In this document: one piece after another, positions 45,450-57,836 of the stretch
Position numbering within the stretch: the first letter of the stretch is position 1
Layout of the letters: each line of letters starts with the position of its first letter
Assembly: GCA_032622095.1 (NCBI GenBank)
Contig: CP136064.1
Span: 145,161,954-145,225,953, forward strand
DNA: 64,000 bases
Reading direction: 5' to 3'
DNA from: Siphonodentalium dalli
Taxonomy: Eukaryota > Mollusca > Scaphopoda > Gadilida > Siphonodentaliidae
Made by a program: the position numbers and the translations under genes
Notes under the pieces: model-generated
What the model saw: the letters and a program-made list of their open reading frames with translations, nothing else
Told to the model about the DNA's origin: nothing
The model's database searches: none

Positions 45450-45640
45450 TCAGACACAGGGGTCTGTTACCCGCTACCCACCCCCTTTTGTCACATTTTG
45501 TGCTGCCCATATACGCGCCTGCTTCACGTTAATGGTAGTATAAGATGTCCTTATTATACTACCATTAACATGAAGCAGGCGCGTGTATGGGCAGCGCAAA
45601 AGCGGGAACTGAGCGCATCACAGGCCCCTATGTCTCAGAT
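45450..45640. repeat. Long hairpin, probable MITE
   Basis: GCCCATATACGCGCCTGCTT and CACGTTAATGGTAGTATAA pair with complements across a short loop near 45545-45552. Outer CTCAGACACAGGGGTCTG pairs imperfectly with CAGGCCCCTATGTCTCAG. A mismatched middle separates inner and outer stems. Confidence 0.8.
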
Positions 45641-46949
45641 TTGAAAAACTGAAGTTTACCAATGTAATGCTAGACTGCTAAAAAATGGTCATTGCGTACA
45701 CCACACCAGTGCGCCCTACCCACAGATAAATTCCCTTACAATGATTGCATGACCTTTATGTAGAAAGAATATATCTGGTGTGGGCAATAATCCCCTGAAA
45801 TTCACCACCTGCTACCAACCTGTAATGCAACTTGAAATTAAACATCTAATCGCAAATCACCCCCACAAATCATGGGACGCCCGAAACCACCAAATGTTCA
45901 CCCCACACGCATCACTCTCTCGGAAGAGCGAATTTGTGCACTTCGGATCGCTTCTATAAATGGCGGCTTTGGACGGTGTGAACTTACTGTGAAGAGCCAC
46001 AGTTTCCCCCACAAGAAAATATCGCTGTGGATGGTTAACAAATTCATTCGAAAAGTGTGAAATAAAAGTCCCTTCTCAGAATATTACCCAATATATTAGT
46101 AAGGATGCTCAATTTTAGGTGTTGATATTCTGTTGCAACAATGATCACACAATGCAAGTTCAACACACCAAGAAATGAAATTACATGGTGTCATGGTTTG
46201 CAACCCACTGAGTCGATTGTCAAAGCTCACAATATAAGACCCAATGTAGTTAGCACGTCAAAGTTTATTACGCCACAAGGTAGTGTAAGCTGTATTAGAG
46301 TTTTTCATATTCTGTGGTCGACTGGGCGAAGATTTTTGTTTGTACCTTACTCAAATTGTACCGATAGAATCACGTAGATGCTGAAATTGTAAAGTATAAT
46401 ATGGTTTTGAAAATATGACTCAATCGTATCGATAGTCAGGACAGGCTGTAATTGTAAACTTAAAGTCACCGGTGTAATAATATGTTGTTGAAAATATAAA
46501 TAATCTGATAGCCTGAAAATAATATATAACCCATTGGGAGCCCCTGGTGTAGTGAAGTGCATTATGGGTAATGTTATGCCTGCTATATTGTGATAACCGC
46601 CATATTTATTTTCTGGAATTATCTACGTGTTTTATGAAATGTCGCCAAGATTTCTCCACTCGATTCTTTTAAAATGCACCCTAATCGGTCAAATTCTTTT
46701 GATAGTTCTATCTAAATACATCTTAGCTACTATTCGGATCTGCTGTCCCGGTCGAAAAAAGGTTTAGTTTGACCAAAACGTAGACACACTAAGTCTCAGG
46801 TTAAAATTTTGAAAAATAAGAGATTTATCAACATAAATCGATTTTAAATAAATCCCATGTTAAATAAATTTTAGGGCCCGGCAAATGTTTTCTGAGCTGT
46901 TCCATATTGGGCACCAGAGTCCATATTTGACCGGTTCTACCTGATAATT
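45641..46949. other. 1.3 kb unassigned
   Basis: No recognisable gene or repeat. Confidence 0.4.
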
Positions 46950-47830
46950 GTGCGACAGTACAGTCGCGTTACTTTATACGTCAACATTGGTCATTATCAC
47001 TCGACAAATTTATTTCGGTCTATCGTATCAACCCCTATTTCCCCCGCGTAGCCTGACAAGTGTCAACATTGGTCTTTATCGCTCCACTAATTTGAATCGT
47101 TTTATCTGTATGAATTCCATATCCAATTATCCACATATAACCAACCCAACCTCTAATCCCGGTCGAATTATTTATTTTTTTCATCGCCATAGTCACGTTA
47201 CGTAATATTTTATCACGTGATACTTGTACTTGTATGTCTATGATATTACTATAGTATACCGTATACGTATATCAATTGCTACTCCTTTCTATATAATTCT
47301 GGTGCCATCTATAGAGATAGAGATAATTTCAGACCCCCCCCCCCCCCCCAATTTTATATCATTGCTGCTTTAGTACAGTCGCGATGCATTACGTGGCAAC
47401 ATCGCTCCACTAATTCATGACAGTTCATCGGTACGAACGCTTTTTTCTCAGAGTCCATATAACCAACCCAACATCTTATCCCAGCCTAAATTATTATTTT
47501 TATTTTCATCAGTATAGTTGTGTTACATACCGGTACATATTTTTATCATTTGATTCTAGTTTGTATTGTACCACTATAGAAGTCCATAAACGACTATTCT
47601 GGCAATATATAGAGATGACTAAGATTCTGACATCCCCCTATTTTATAGCCTTGTTGCAGCAGTAGAGTTGAGATGCATAATATGTCAACATTGGTCGTTA
47701 TCGCTCTACAAATTTATATCGGTTCAACTCTTAGTTCCCTGTATCGCCCACCCCTCCCTCAATTTATTTTTTCATTTGTATTATAGTCTCGTTACGTACA
47801 CATTTCATCTCTTGTAACTTTTGCTTCAAC
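46950..47830 (+). repeat. Three diverged tandem units of ~280-410 bp
   Basis: TACAGTCGCG-like starts near 46960, 47375 and 47657 are each followed by TCAACATTGGTC-TTATC and CTC(G/T)ACAAATTTAT. Further in are ATAACCAACCCAAC and a TTTTCAT-ATAGTC-CGTTACGTA segment. A C16 run sits at 47334-47349. Highly diverged. Confidence 0.7.
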
Positions 47831-48053
47831 GCGCCGAGTTCTGCTGCAGACAATACAAAACTGACAACATTTTGAAATGTAAGCAGGCTTCAAACTCATC
47901 TTATCCAAGAAAAACTCTGGCGACATCAGAAATGTGTGTATACCGGTCTAAGGTGTAAGGTGTACTCGCATTTGTTGCGTTAAAAAACAAAGGTTCCAAG
48001 TCAAGGTCCAAAATCTCCAACACACTGATGTGAGATTTAACTCCATCTACATA

Positions 48054-48450
48054 CAGTAATGTCCAAAGTAATTGACCACTTAACCACAGCAGAATTATGG
48101 GTAATTTTTCAAGATTTTAAATCCTGAAAAATTACATATAATTCTGCTGTGGTTAATTGGTTAATTACTTTAGGCATTACTGAGGCCCATATAAGGATGC
48201 GAGGTCTAATGATAACTCCATCCACATACAGTAATGTCCAAAGTAATTGACCACTTAACCACAGCAGAATTATGGGTATTTTTTCAGGATTTTAAATCCT
48301 GAAAAATTACCCATAATTCTGCTGTGGTTAAGTGGTCAATTACTTTGGGCATTACTGTATCCCATATAAGGATGTGAGGTCTAATGATAACTACATCTAC
48401 ATACAGTAATGTCCAAAGTAATTGACCACTTAACCACAGCAGAATTATGG
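48054..48450. mobile_element. Palindromic MITE amplified as a 175 bp tandem repeat
   Basis: Two complete 129 bp palindromes (48054-48182, 48229-48357) and a truncated third (48404-48450). Each starts CAGTAATGTCCAAAGTAATT and ends with the complement. The 46 bp spacers between them are also repeated (CATATAAGGATG-GAGGTCTAA). Thus MITE plus flank was duplicated, not three separate insertions. Same family as the MITEs at 15536 and 56829. Confidence 0.9.
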
Positions 48451-49465
48451 CGTCCAATATGGTCTTCCTAATTCTGCTCCAAAAACATGTATATTGAACA
48501 TATGGATGTTTATTGCGGGGAAACCGATTATTTCAATGATATTTTCATTAACTGGGATCCAAAACCCGACCTACGGAGCGCGCTTCGCGCGCGACTGTTT
48601 CTTAGGCATATTTAATAAGCCAACAATTGGAATCACAACAGAGAAGGTTGGCGGTGTTCCCTTGCGCTTGCGCGATCTGCCCATCGAAAAATATTTAGAC
48701 ATCTCAAGACACGTAAGACCCAATAACTTAATATACAGAATAGATACATCTATTGCCTGAGTGACTAATATTTATATTTGTTACAATGAGGTCAAATAGT
48801 TGCAAAGCCAGCAACACAATTCTTTCCCTCCATAGTAAATCTTAAAACAACTTCTAAAAAGAATCATTTATTTACCTTATATTTGGTATGAAGCGTCGTT
48901 GGTTTACTGGAGTTCAGATTTGTTAACATCACGTCACCAAGTTAATTACTTGCGAAGCCACAGCCATAACTATTTCCCTCCATTGTAATTCTCAAAACAA
49001 CTTCTTAAGAACAATTGACCAGGCCAGTCGCGCAATTATTGGAAGAGCCACGGTCAATCATTTAAATAAAAATAATTTTTTTTTACATTTATATTATTGC
49101 TTTATTTAACCCACAAAAAAAAATTAAATGAGAAAATTAACTTTCACTACTTGCTAAATTTTATCTTTCAATTATTTCATTTAAATTTTAGTATTTACAG
49201 TATACTAAGTCCAAGTCTTTATAATCTGTTGAGTGACCCCACAGTCGTTTACTTGCTTTGTTAGTAATAATTTGAAGGATTACTTGTTTAAACGCAATAG
49301 TTATCAAAATATTTTATGTATTTTTTATAATTTCTATTTATATGTAATACTATAATCTTGGTGGCGTTACCATTTCTGACTATGGTTTTCTTGTTTAGAT
49401 TGCATTGCTCTGGGCTGCAACCCACCGAGTTAGATTGCGTTGTTCTGTCTGTGGGCTGCAGCAGT
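48451..49465. other. 1.0 kb unassigned
   Basis: No gene. There is a small GC-rich hairpin, GAGCGCGCTTCGCGCGCGA, near 48578. An AT-rich stretch occurs at 49060-49200. Confidence 0.4.
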
Positions 49466-50779
49466 CTGGTCGTTGAGACTCGATTTTGAGGTGAACCTAG
49501 AACAAATTGTTTACAAGCTGTTTTTGGTGTCATTTTGTCGGGCAGAATTTGGGGAACAATATATCCAAAATCCGCTAAAATCCGCTATGGGGAAAATTTT
49601 CCACAGCTCGTTGAAATGGGGTCCTATTTATGGATTTTTGTGTAAATTTTGCTGTTCCTTATTAGTCTAGTCAATCTAATGGAAAGAAAAACCAAACCGT
49701 GAACAAATTGCTATGCAATGTCTTTTGGTGTGTTGACTGTGACTATATGCATATGATAACATAACCAAAATCCCCGTGAATCCCAGAGTGGGAAAATCGT
49801 CATTTTTGGGTGAAAAGTCAGGAATATGTAAACAAAAATGGTGAAAACTGTAATTTTCTGGTTGAGACTCAGATTTTAAGGTGAACCTATATTAAATTGG
49901 TAACAAGCTGTTGGTGTTATTTTGTTGGGCAGAATATGGGGAACAATATATCCAAAATTCGCTTTTGGGGAAATTTTTCACATATCTTTGAAATAGGGTC
50001 CTTTTTGTGTCTTTTTGTGTGTCAAGTTTGCAGTTCCTTATTAGTCCAGTCAAACGGATGGAAGGAAACGCCCAACCATGAACTAAATTAGCTTTTGGTC
50101 TTTTTGAGTGTGATTATACTCATATAATAACATATCCAAAATCCCCATGAACCAGAAGTCGCAATTTTTGAGTCAAAATACTGGAATATGTAAACAAAAA
50201 TGGTGAAAATTGGAATGTTTTTAATAAACAAATCTGCCAACCATAAACGCTCAGTCGAGTTCCCTGACTGCCCAATGTGACCATATAATAATATATCCAA
50301 AATATCCATGCGTTTAATGAAGGGAAAGTCGTTAATTTAGATACAAATGAAGAAAATGGTGAAAATTGGAATTTTTGTCTCCAGACTGGGGCCCCAATAT
50401 TAAACTTGGTCCATTTTTTCGTAATGATGTCTGTTCCAACTAATTTGCCGCTAACATGTGGCCGTGAATATTACGGGGCAATATGGTGGCAATTTCCTGA
50501 AGTGTACTACCATTCACGACAGTGTCCTCTCAATGTATTAATGTGACAGAAACCTGCAACAACAAAAACGCATTATTCCCGTTGCCATAGCATAATTATG
50601 CCTGTCATTTCGTGCATAATTTGACCCTAATACTATAAAATGGCGAATCCTAATCCGTTATAGTAAGTCATATCCCGAGGATTGGGCAATTCGGTGTCTA
50701 AGCAGTCTTCAAAATGACAGCGAAAATGGCAGTCGGAAGTGAACAATTGAAGTGTATTTTTTCTTACGATATCGAATAA

Positions 50780-51895
50780 ACGTATAGCCAATATGTAGTC
50801 ATATATGCCACCATACGAGTGTGCAAAGCCACCAATAGTTTCATAATACATCAAATGATTGTCCCAAACCACACAACGAGTCCGCCAAACCATATATAGA
50901 GTTACAAAACCCATCTGGTATCCAATAAAACCCAGCATGTGAGTATCCAAATCCATACGACGGGCGCCCCAAATCCAAACATTGCTCCAAACCATCGACG
51001 GGGTGTCCCAATCCACGAAACGAGTTTCACAAACCACCAGACCGATGTAGACTGATGTATGTAGCTCCCCAAACGATACTCAACTGGTGTCATTACTCAC
51101 ACATATAGTCCCCAAACCATGCAATTGGTATTCCAACTCACCCAAAATGAATGTCACAAGCCACTAAATGAGTGTCTCAATCGACCTGATTAAGGACCCA
51201 AACCAATCAAGGAATGTTCCCAAACCACACCAGTAGTGCTCCATACGTTGCAACCTATGTTCGAAACAACATAATAGGCGTGTCCCAAGCCATCCAGTAG
51301 GTTCCAGAAATATCCAATGAGTGCCCATAACCATCAGATGAGTAAAACATACAATGAGCACCAATTGAGTGCGTCAAACCACTCAATAAGTGCCCGAAAC
51401 CACGCAATGGGCGTACCACGGTTACCAAAGCATCCATCGGGTGTTCGAAACAACACGATAGGCAGACATCCAATATGTAGCCCATGCCATATGTCATACA
51501 ACATACAACTGTCGTCTCAATCCATTCAACTGTAATGTCCCAAACGACCCAACCAGTGACCCAATCGGCCACGCAGTGTCTCAATGCACATAACCAGTAT
51601 CTAAAATCTATAGCGAGTGTCCCAAACCATTCAATGTGAACACTCCACCCAATTGGTGTCCCAAAAGCATCCAACTGAAGTCACAAATTACCCAGCGGGT
51701 GACCCAAACCATAAAACTAGCATCATAAACCATCCAACAAGTTCCCTATCCACCAACTGCACAGGACTGGTGTTGCGAACCAACAACAACTGTCATATCA
51801 ATACATCTACAACAGTGTACAAAAACCTCCATCGAGTATTTCACACGATCAAGTGAGTTTGTCAAACCATCCAATGAGTTTACCAAAACATAGTT
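50780..51895 (+). repeat. CCAAACCA-type minisatellite, forward half
   Basis: Degenerate units of about 29-30 bp of the form CCCAAACCATCCAATGAGTG. Frames across it on both strands are low-complexity and not genes. Confidence 0.85.
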
Positions 51896-52490
51896 TGATA
51901 TATTTGAAGGATGGTTTTGTGCACTAGTTTGGGACACCTATTAAATGACTAGGACATTCAGTGGTCTGAGACACTATAGTTGGACGTTTTATACACTCCT
52001 GCTGGTTTTGATAATCATCGTGTGGCTTGGGACACTCATTGGGTGATTATGGACACTCATCTGTTGGTTTGGGACACCCATTGGTGGTTTGTGGTACACA
52101 CTTGATGATTTGAGACACCCATTGTGTGGTTTGGGATACCACATACATGAGTTGGGACACTCGATGGGTGACATATGGCAATCGTTGGATGGTATGGAAC
52201 ACACATTGGACTGGTTTTGGCACTACTTGGATGGTTTTTGACACTATTTGGGTGGACTGTGTTACATATTATGTGGTTTGGGACACTCGTTGGCTGATTT
52301 GGAATGCCCCTTCTATGGACTGGGGCACTCACTGATTAATTTGGTATATTATTAAGAAGGCAGTTGAGACACCTGTTGTGTGGTTTTACACTCCTTGGGT
52401 GTTTTGGGACACGCGTTAAGTTGTTTCTGACACTCATTTGATGTATTTCGATACTAGTTTGGTTGCTGTGGACACTAATCAAATTATATT
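51896..52490 (-). repeat. Same minisatellite, reversed half
   Basis: Units of the form TGGTTTGGGACACTCATTGG, the complement of the forward half. The reversed half is shorter. Confidence 0.85.
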
Positions 52491-53559
52491 CGATACCGGA
52501 TATGAGAAGATTTAGTTAAAAATCAATGACGAAATAGATATTTTTTACTTTCGCTTGCAATATTCGCCGCCATTATGGGACACTGTAGGGACAAATTCTC
52601 GACATATAGCTCATTATTATCGGATTACTAGGATCCGACATAATTTACTGTTGTGCTAGCCAATACATGTTTTTCGTCTAAATGGAAACAATCTAGTGAA
52701 CTTTAACGAAAATTCCCAATTATACTACTTTCAGTAGCCATAGTGTCCCTATTTTTGGAAGTGATTGCCTAGTTTCTGCTAAAATGGACACTAGTGGTTC
52801 ATAACTGACGTCTAATGAGTATTAAGTACACTGGTGTGTTCGATTTGCGGTTATTCTGGACATTAAAATAATATTTGATTTTTCTTAGAAATTTAGTACA
52901 ATCTATTTCGAATTTGAAGGGTCCAAATTCCCAATCCTCGTGATATGGCTCACACTGATCGGACATAGATTTAAAATGGTGTGGTGTATGTTGGCACAAA
53001 TGGCCATTTAAACCAAATTTCTTATAAATGGAAACGATCTGGTGAAATTTAGTGAAAATGGTCCAATTTTACCAATTTCGGTCGCCATTTTGTCCGCCAT
53101 TTTGAATTTTACAATCAAAGTGTACACGAAATATAACATACGTCTGTCATGGCAACAATAATAATTTGCTTATGTTGCATATTCATGCCATCTGTATAAC
53201 TTTAATTTAAATGACATTCATGTGTATATTTCATTAGAAAAAACGGAAAATCATACATAACAAACACAAATATGACCTTTTTTTCAAAATGCTCTAGAAA
53301 ATTTTCCCCAAAGCGGATTTTAGCGGATTTTGGATATCTTATTCCCCAGGTTCTGCCCGACAAAATGACACAAAAAAAAGCTTGTAAACAATTTGTTCTA
53401 GGTCCAATGCTTCAACGACCAGACTACACTGAGACTCATGAGTTGATCGACGAATCTCATACATATGGCCATCCAATGCGCCTATCACAAGTATAAGGTG
53501 GACGCACTGCACCTCGCATGACTTGTCCAGCAGCCCACAAGTACATGTTCACACAAGTA

Positions 53560-54780
53560 CCCTGTCGTCGGTACGTCCGTCCGTGCGTCCGTACGTCCGT
53601 CCGATGTCTGTTCATGTCATAACTTGAACAGTAGTGCTCGGATCTCAATGAAATTAGGTATGGATGTTCACTACTATGAGGACATTAAATAGAGGTTTCC
53701 ATCGTTTTGTTCGGATTTTCCATTCTAGAGTTATTCATCTTTGTTTATCTGGAAATAGTGGCTTTTTGGTCCGTCTGGTGTCTGTTCATGTCGTAACTTC
53801 AACAGCTGGGCTGCAATCTCAACCAAATTTGGTGTGGATGTTCACAACTATGAGGACATTAAATAGAGGGTTCCATCCTTTTGTTCGGATTTTCCATTCT
53901 AGAGTTATTCATCTTTGTTTATCTTGAAATGTTGGATTTTTGGTCCGTCTGGTTTCTGTTCATGTCATAACTTGAACAGTAGTGCTAGTATCGCAATGAA
54001 ATTTGGTACGGACGTTGACTACTATGAGAGCATTCAATAGAGGGTTCCATCGTTTTGTTTTGATTTTCCATTCTAGAGTTATTTATCTTTGTTTATCTGG
54101 AAATGTTGGTTTTTTGGTCTGTCTGGTGTCTGTTCATGTCGTAATTTTAACAATTATGCTGGGATCTCAATGGAATTTGGTATGGATGTTCACTACTATG
54201 AGGACATCAAAAAGAGGGTTCCATCGTTTTGTTTGGATATTCCATTCGAGAGTTATACATCTTTGCTCATCTGGAAATGTTGGCTTTTTGGTCTGTCTGG
54301 TGTCTGTTCATGTTGTAACTTCAACAATTGTGCTGGGATCTCAATGGAATTTGGTATGGATGTTCACTGCTATGAGGATATTCAATAGGGGGTTCCATTG
54401 TTTTGCACCGCTCTTCCTTTCTAGAGTTATTCATCTTTGTTTATCTGGAAATGTTGGCTTTTTAGTCCATATGGTGTCTGTTCATGTTGTAACTTCAACA
54501 ATTGTGCTGGGATCTCAATGGAATTTGGTATGGATATTCACTACTATGAGGACATTCAATAGGGGGTTCCGTTGTTCTGTCCCGCTTTTCCATTCTAGAG
54601 TTATTCATCTTTGTTTATCTGGAAATGTTGGTTGTTTGGTCCACCCGATGTCTGTTCAGCTCATAACTTGAACAGTAATGCTCGGAACTCAATGAAATTT
54701 TGTATGGATGTTCAACACTATGAGGACATTTAATGGCACATTTAAAAGTTTGTTTTGGTTTTTTGTTCTATAGTTATCTT
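53560..54780 (+). repeat. ~174 bp tandem array with CCGTCCGT head
   Basis: Seven units, with TGTCTGTTCATGTCATAACT-like starts near 53606, 53781, 53951, 54126, 54301, 54474 and 54649. Each also has GGATGTTCACTACTATGAGG and TCTAGAGTTATTCATCTTTG. A GTCCGTCCGTGCGTCCGTAC stretch precedes it (about 53570-53605). Because 174 is a multiple of three, an open frame of 222 codons (54003-54671) runs through four units. It is not a recognised protein. Confidence 0.88.
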
Positions 54781-54852
54781 TGTTTATATGAAAATGCTGA
54801 TTTCTGGGGCCAAATGTCTGAGTATAGCCATCATAAGTTATAAATGTGCCCA

Positions 54853-55757
54853 CAATTTTGGTAATTATTCATTTAAAATATCCAGTTTAAATTCTCCGCC
54901 ATTTTGGTGTGCCTTGGGGCCTAAATGTGAGGTGAGTCGAGCATTCTGATTGGTCTGTACATTTTCGACATGGGAAGTAACTCTATCCTGGACGAATCTG
55001 ATTCTGATAGGCTGGGGATGCTCGCATGTTGAAAACTAACCAATGGATGCTTGATTGTCTCCCATTTCTGGCTATATAGGCTAACGTTTTGGGTTCAGTC
55101 GGTGTTCAGTTGCTTTTACCAGGCTGTCAGGTATAAGAATTTACTGTCCCGGCAAACTTATTACTCATAACTGAGACTTATGAAATAGTTATGCATTCAA
55201 TGGTCTGATAAGTATTGTCAACGAATCAGTAATTTCCTGGTTACTTATAGATGGATACCTAATTTCCGTTTGCTCATTCACGAATCAGTAATTTCCTGGT
55301 TACTTATAGAGGGATACATAATTTCCGTTTACTTATTCACGAATAAGTAATTACCCGTTTCCGTATTCACATATCGGTAATTTCCTGTTTACTTATTCAC
55401 GAATCAGTATTTTCCTGTTTACTTTTTCACGAATCAGTAATTTCCTGTTTACTTGTTCACGAATCGGTAATTTAGCGATTTACTTGTTCACACAGTGGTA
55501 ATTGTCTGTTTAGCAGGTCCTGAATCGGTAATTTCGCTGTTTGCTTATTCACGAATCGGTAATTTCGCTGTTTATCGACCTATATAGCCATAATTTGTAT
55601 TTCAAAGCAGTGGTTTCAGACTATACCATGATATATATTGATTAGTTGATTGTTATATCCAGATTTGAATAAGATATACATATAAAGTTACATATATATA
55701 ACAATGTGTTCTCAGTTAATGTGTCAGCCCTAATTCAGGCAACAACGAACCTGAAAC
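54853..55757 (+). repeat. 3' LTR, second part
   Basis: Matches 5' LTR positions 11382-12618 except that the 47 bp array region (about 12148-12475) is absent. The last 70 bp of the LTR (12619-12688) are missing, and the sequence passes straight into the LINE endonuclease at 55758. Confidence 0.9.
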
Positions 55758-56319
55758 CAAATTATTGGGGACTCCTGGAGTCCTCAATTTCTGATGCTCT
55801 TGATATTTCCGAGTATGTAGTCATCACAGGGGATTTTAACTCTAATTTCATGGATAATTCATTGAAGCTAAAACAGATAACGGATGGTTTCATCATAAAA
55901 ATGCTATCAAAGTCCCCACTAGAGTGACCAGCACCTCAACTACATTGCTTGACCCAATTTTGACCTCAAGCTCACTCCGTTTAATAGACTCCGATGTCGT
56001 AAATCTCGGAGTTTCGGACCACCTAGGTATATATGCCACAATATCATTTCAAAATACTACTGCAGCGTCATTTCCTAGACAAGTATGGAACTACAGAAAA
56101 GTTAATTTTTCTCGTGCAAATAATCTGCTTGCCCATGTCGACTGGGATGACGTCATAAAAAGTGCACCTGATGTGAACACATTTGCCAATAACTTTCAAC
56201 TAGAATTCCTGTCCATAATGGCGAAAACAATTCCACAATCATGCGTTACAGTAAGAACATCCGACAAAATTTGGTTCAATTCGCACATCCGGTTTGAGAT
56301 ACGAAAACGCTACAGAGTA
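55758..56319 (+). pseudogene. LINE endonuclease, C-terminal part, frameshifted
   Basis: Carries two APE endonuclease landmarks: VVITGDFNSNF and, after a frameshift near 55910, GVSDHLGIYA (the SDH active-site triad). It continues the LINE cut at 11203. About a hundred residues of endonuclease, expected between the two parts, are missing, so the junction involved a deletion. The end is interrupted by transposon copy B at 56320. Confidence 0.88.
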
Positions 56320-57829
56320 CAGGGGGGGGGGTCGGAAAAATTTCCAGGCACGTATGATCATTTAAATTTTTTCCGGCCTCGGGGGACCCACCCACCCAAT
56401 TTCTTCCGTTTACGGCCTTTTTTTCAAGCAATTTTGGACACCCACCCTTTTTTTCTTCTGTTTCAGGAATTTTTTTCCGGTCAGTTTTGGACACCCACCC
56501 CCCTAAATTATCAATTGAGCAACCAAATAGCTGATTATTCTGCATTATCATAATTTATTGCGCGATATTTGAATAGAACAGTGCATAATGAGATAACGAT
56601 ACTATTTGAATTTATAATATAAGTGTCATTAATCAAGAAATGTGTCAACATAATCACATTTCTAGGGATATATAGGCAGAGTGCCAAAGTTTTTATTAAC
56701 ATTCATTTTCATCATATATAGTCACATGATCTAGTCACATAATCACATTTGAGTATTCTACAGAATACATGGTACCGGTACAACAAATTTCAGATTATTT
56801 GATATATTGATATTTGCTATGTGATATACAGTAATGCCCTAATTAATTGACTCCATAACCACAGCAAAATAATGGGTAATTTGTCAGGATTTAGTTGGAA
56901 ATATGGCTTGTTGTCATTCATCGGAAAGCTCTCCCCTGAAAAATTACCCATTATTCTGCTGTGGTTATGGAGTCGTTTAATTAGGGCATTACTGTATTGC
57001 TGGAACCAAATTGTTTATCAAAACATGTGGAAATACAAATGTTCATCCCAGTTTATCCCAGTTTGAAGAATAATGCTAATACCAAACACAATCATGATAT
57101 ACCCGCGTGACTCTTCTTGGGGCATCTCAGAAACCAGAACTGAGGAAACATGTTATAGCGTGTAATGGCAGGCTGGTAGCCACTGCCTAAAGTAATAGGC
57201 TTCGTAATAATAATTATTGGTAATAATATGGATGGATAGCCCAATCTCACTTCTTTTTTGCTCACGATATCATGCAGTGACGATAAAATCTTTGTTACTG
57301 TGATCAACATTACAAGCTGATCCACATTAACTTGGAAAACAATTTGAAATTGTTCAAGCTGGCCCGGCTGGCCTTCAATTTATTTGTTAAGATTTTATGT
57401 TTTACGTTGTCAAAAGTCTATTTTATTCCATGATATCTTTATTTCCATGTCACATATGGTCAAGTGTACTTTCATTTTATTGCTTATTTTGAGCTGAGTT
57501 CTGCATAGTTATTCTTATTTTGTTGTATCAGTAGATGGAATCCTGATTAAATTTTATTTTTCCAATAGCGCAGTTTCCAGTTCTATCAAGTTGAATTTGG
57601 GTTATTGTTGGCCATTGTGCAACTGATCCAACATCTGATAACCTCTATATATATTATAGCATTACTATTAACTATATATGACCTGTTTCTGTTCAAAACA
57701 CATCAAAATAAGACTCAATAGCAGGAATGGAAAAACATTTTGGCATATGGAAAAAACTGCTTTTTGGACCTGAGAAACACCCACCAACCCCATTATACGT
57801 GCGTGGAAAAAAATTCCGACCCCCCCCTG
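56320..57829 (-). mobile_element. 1.5 kb DNA transposon, copy B, inserted in the LINE
   Basis: Inverted relative to copy A (14700-16210) and nearly the same length (1510 versus 1511 bp). The ends CAGGGGGGGG and CCCCCCCTG are flanked by a perfect 7 bp duplication, CAGAGTA (56313-56319 and 57830-57836). It contains the same nested MITE at the matching place, so the MITE entered before the two copies spread. No transposase was found. Confidence 0.9.
56829..56994. mobile_element. Palindromic TA-flanked MITE nested in transposon copy B
   Basis: Inverted counterpart of 15536-15701, same ends and TA flanks. Confidence 0.85.
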
Positions 57830-57836
57830 CAGAGTA

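Larger units (their letters stand above)
49466..53427. mobile_element. Second foldback, ~4 kb, older and degenerate
   Basis: AGTCTGGTCGTTGA ... CTAGAACAAATTGTTTACAA near 49466-49520 is inverted at about 53375-53427. The match continues through ATATCCAAAATCCGCTAAAA. Inner patches also pair (CGAGGATTGGG near 50678 and its complement near 52935). The left arm carries an extra internal ~400 bp repeat (near 49470 and 49860). The core is a minisatellite that reverses orientation near 51890. The architecture parallels the 28016-33120 element, but the sequence differs. Confidence 0.75.
21204..54852. other. 33.6 kb block splitting the 3' LTR
   Basis: The LTR match stops at 21203 (5' LTR position 11321) and resumes at 54853 (position 11382), so about 60 bp of LTR is missing. 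Everything between is repeats and unassigned DNA, listed separately. It could be one large insertion, several successive ones, or a rearrangement that used this LTR. No single pair of terminal repeats spanning the block was found. Confidence 0.7.

Noticed and set aside
51255-51674. 139-codon minus-strand frame rich in Trp, Gly and Cys
   Set aside because: Reads through the CCAAACCA minisatellite; repeat artefact.
54003-54671. 222-codon frame treated as a gene
   Set aside because: It is produced by a 174 bp tandem repeat. No start context or known domain; kept as an observation only.
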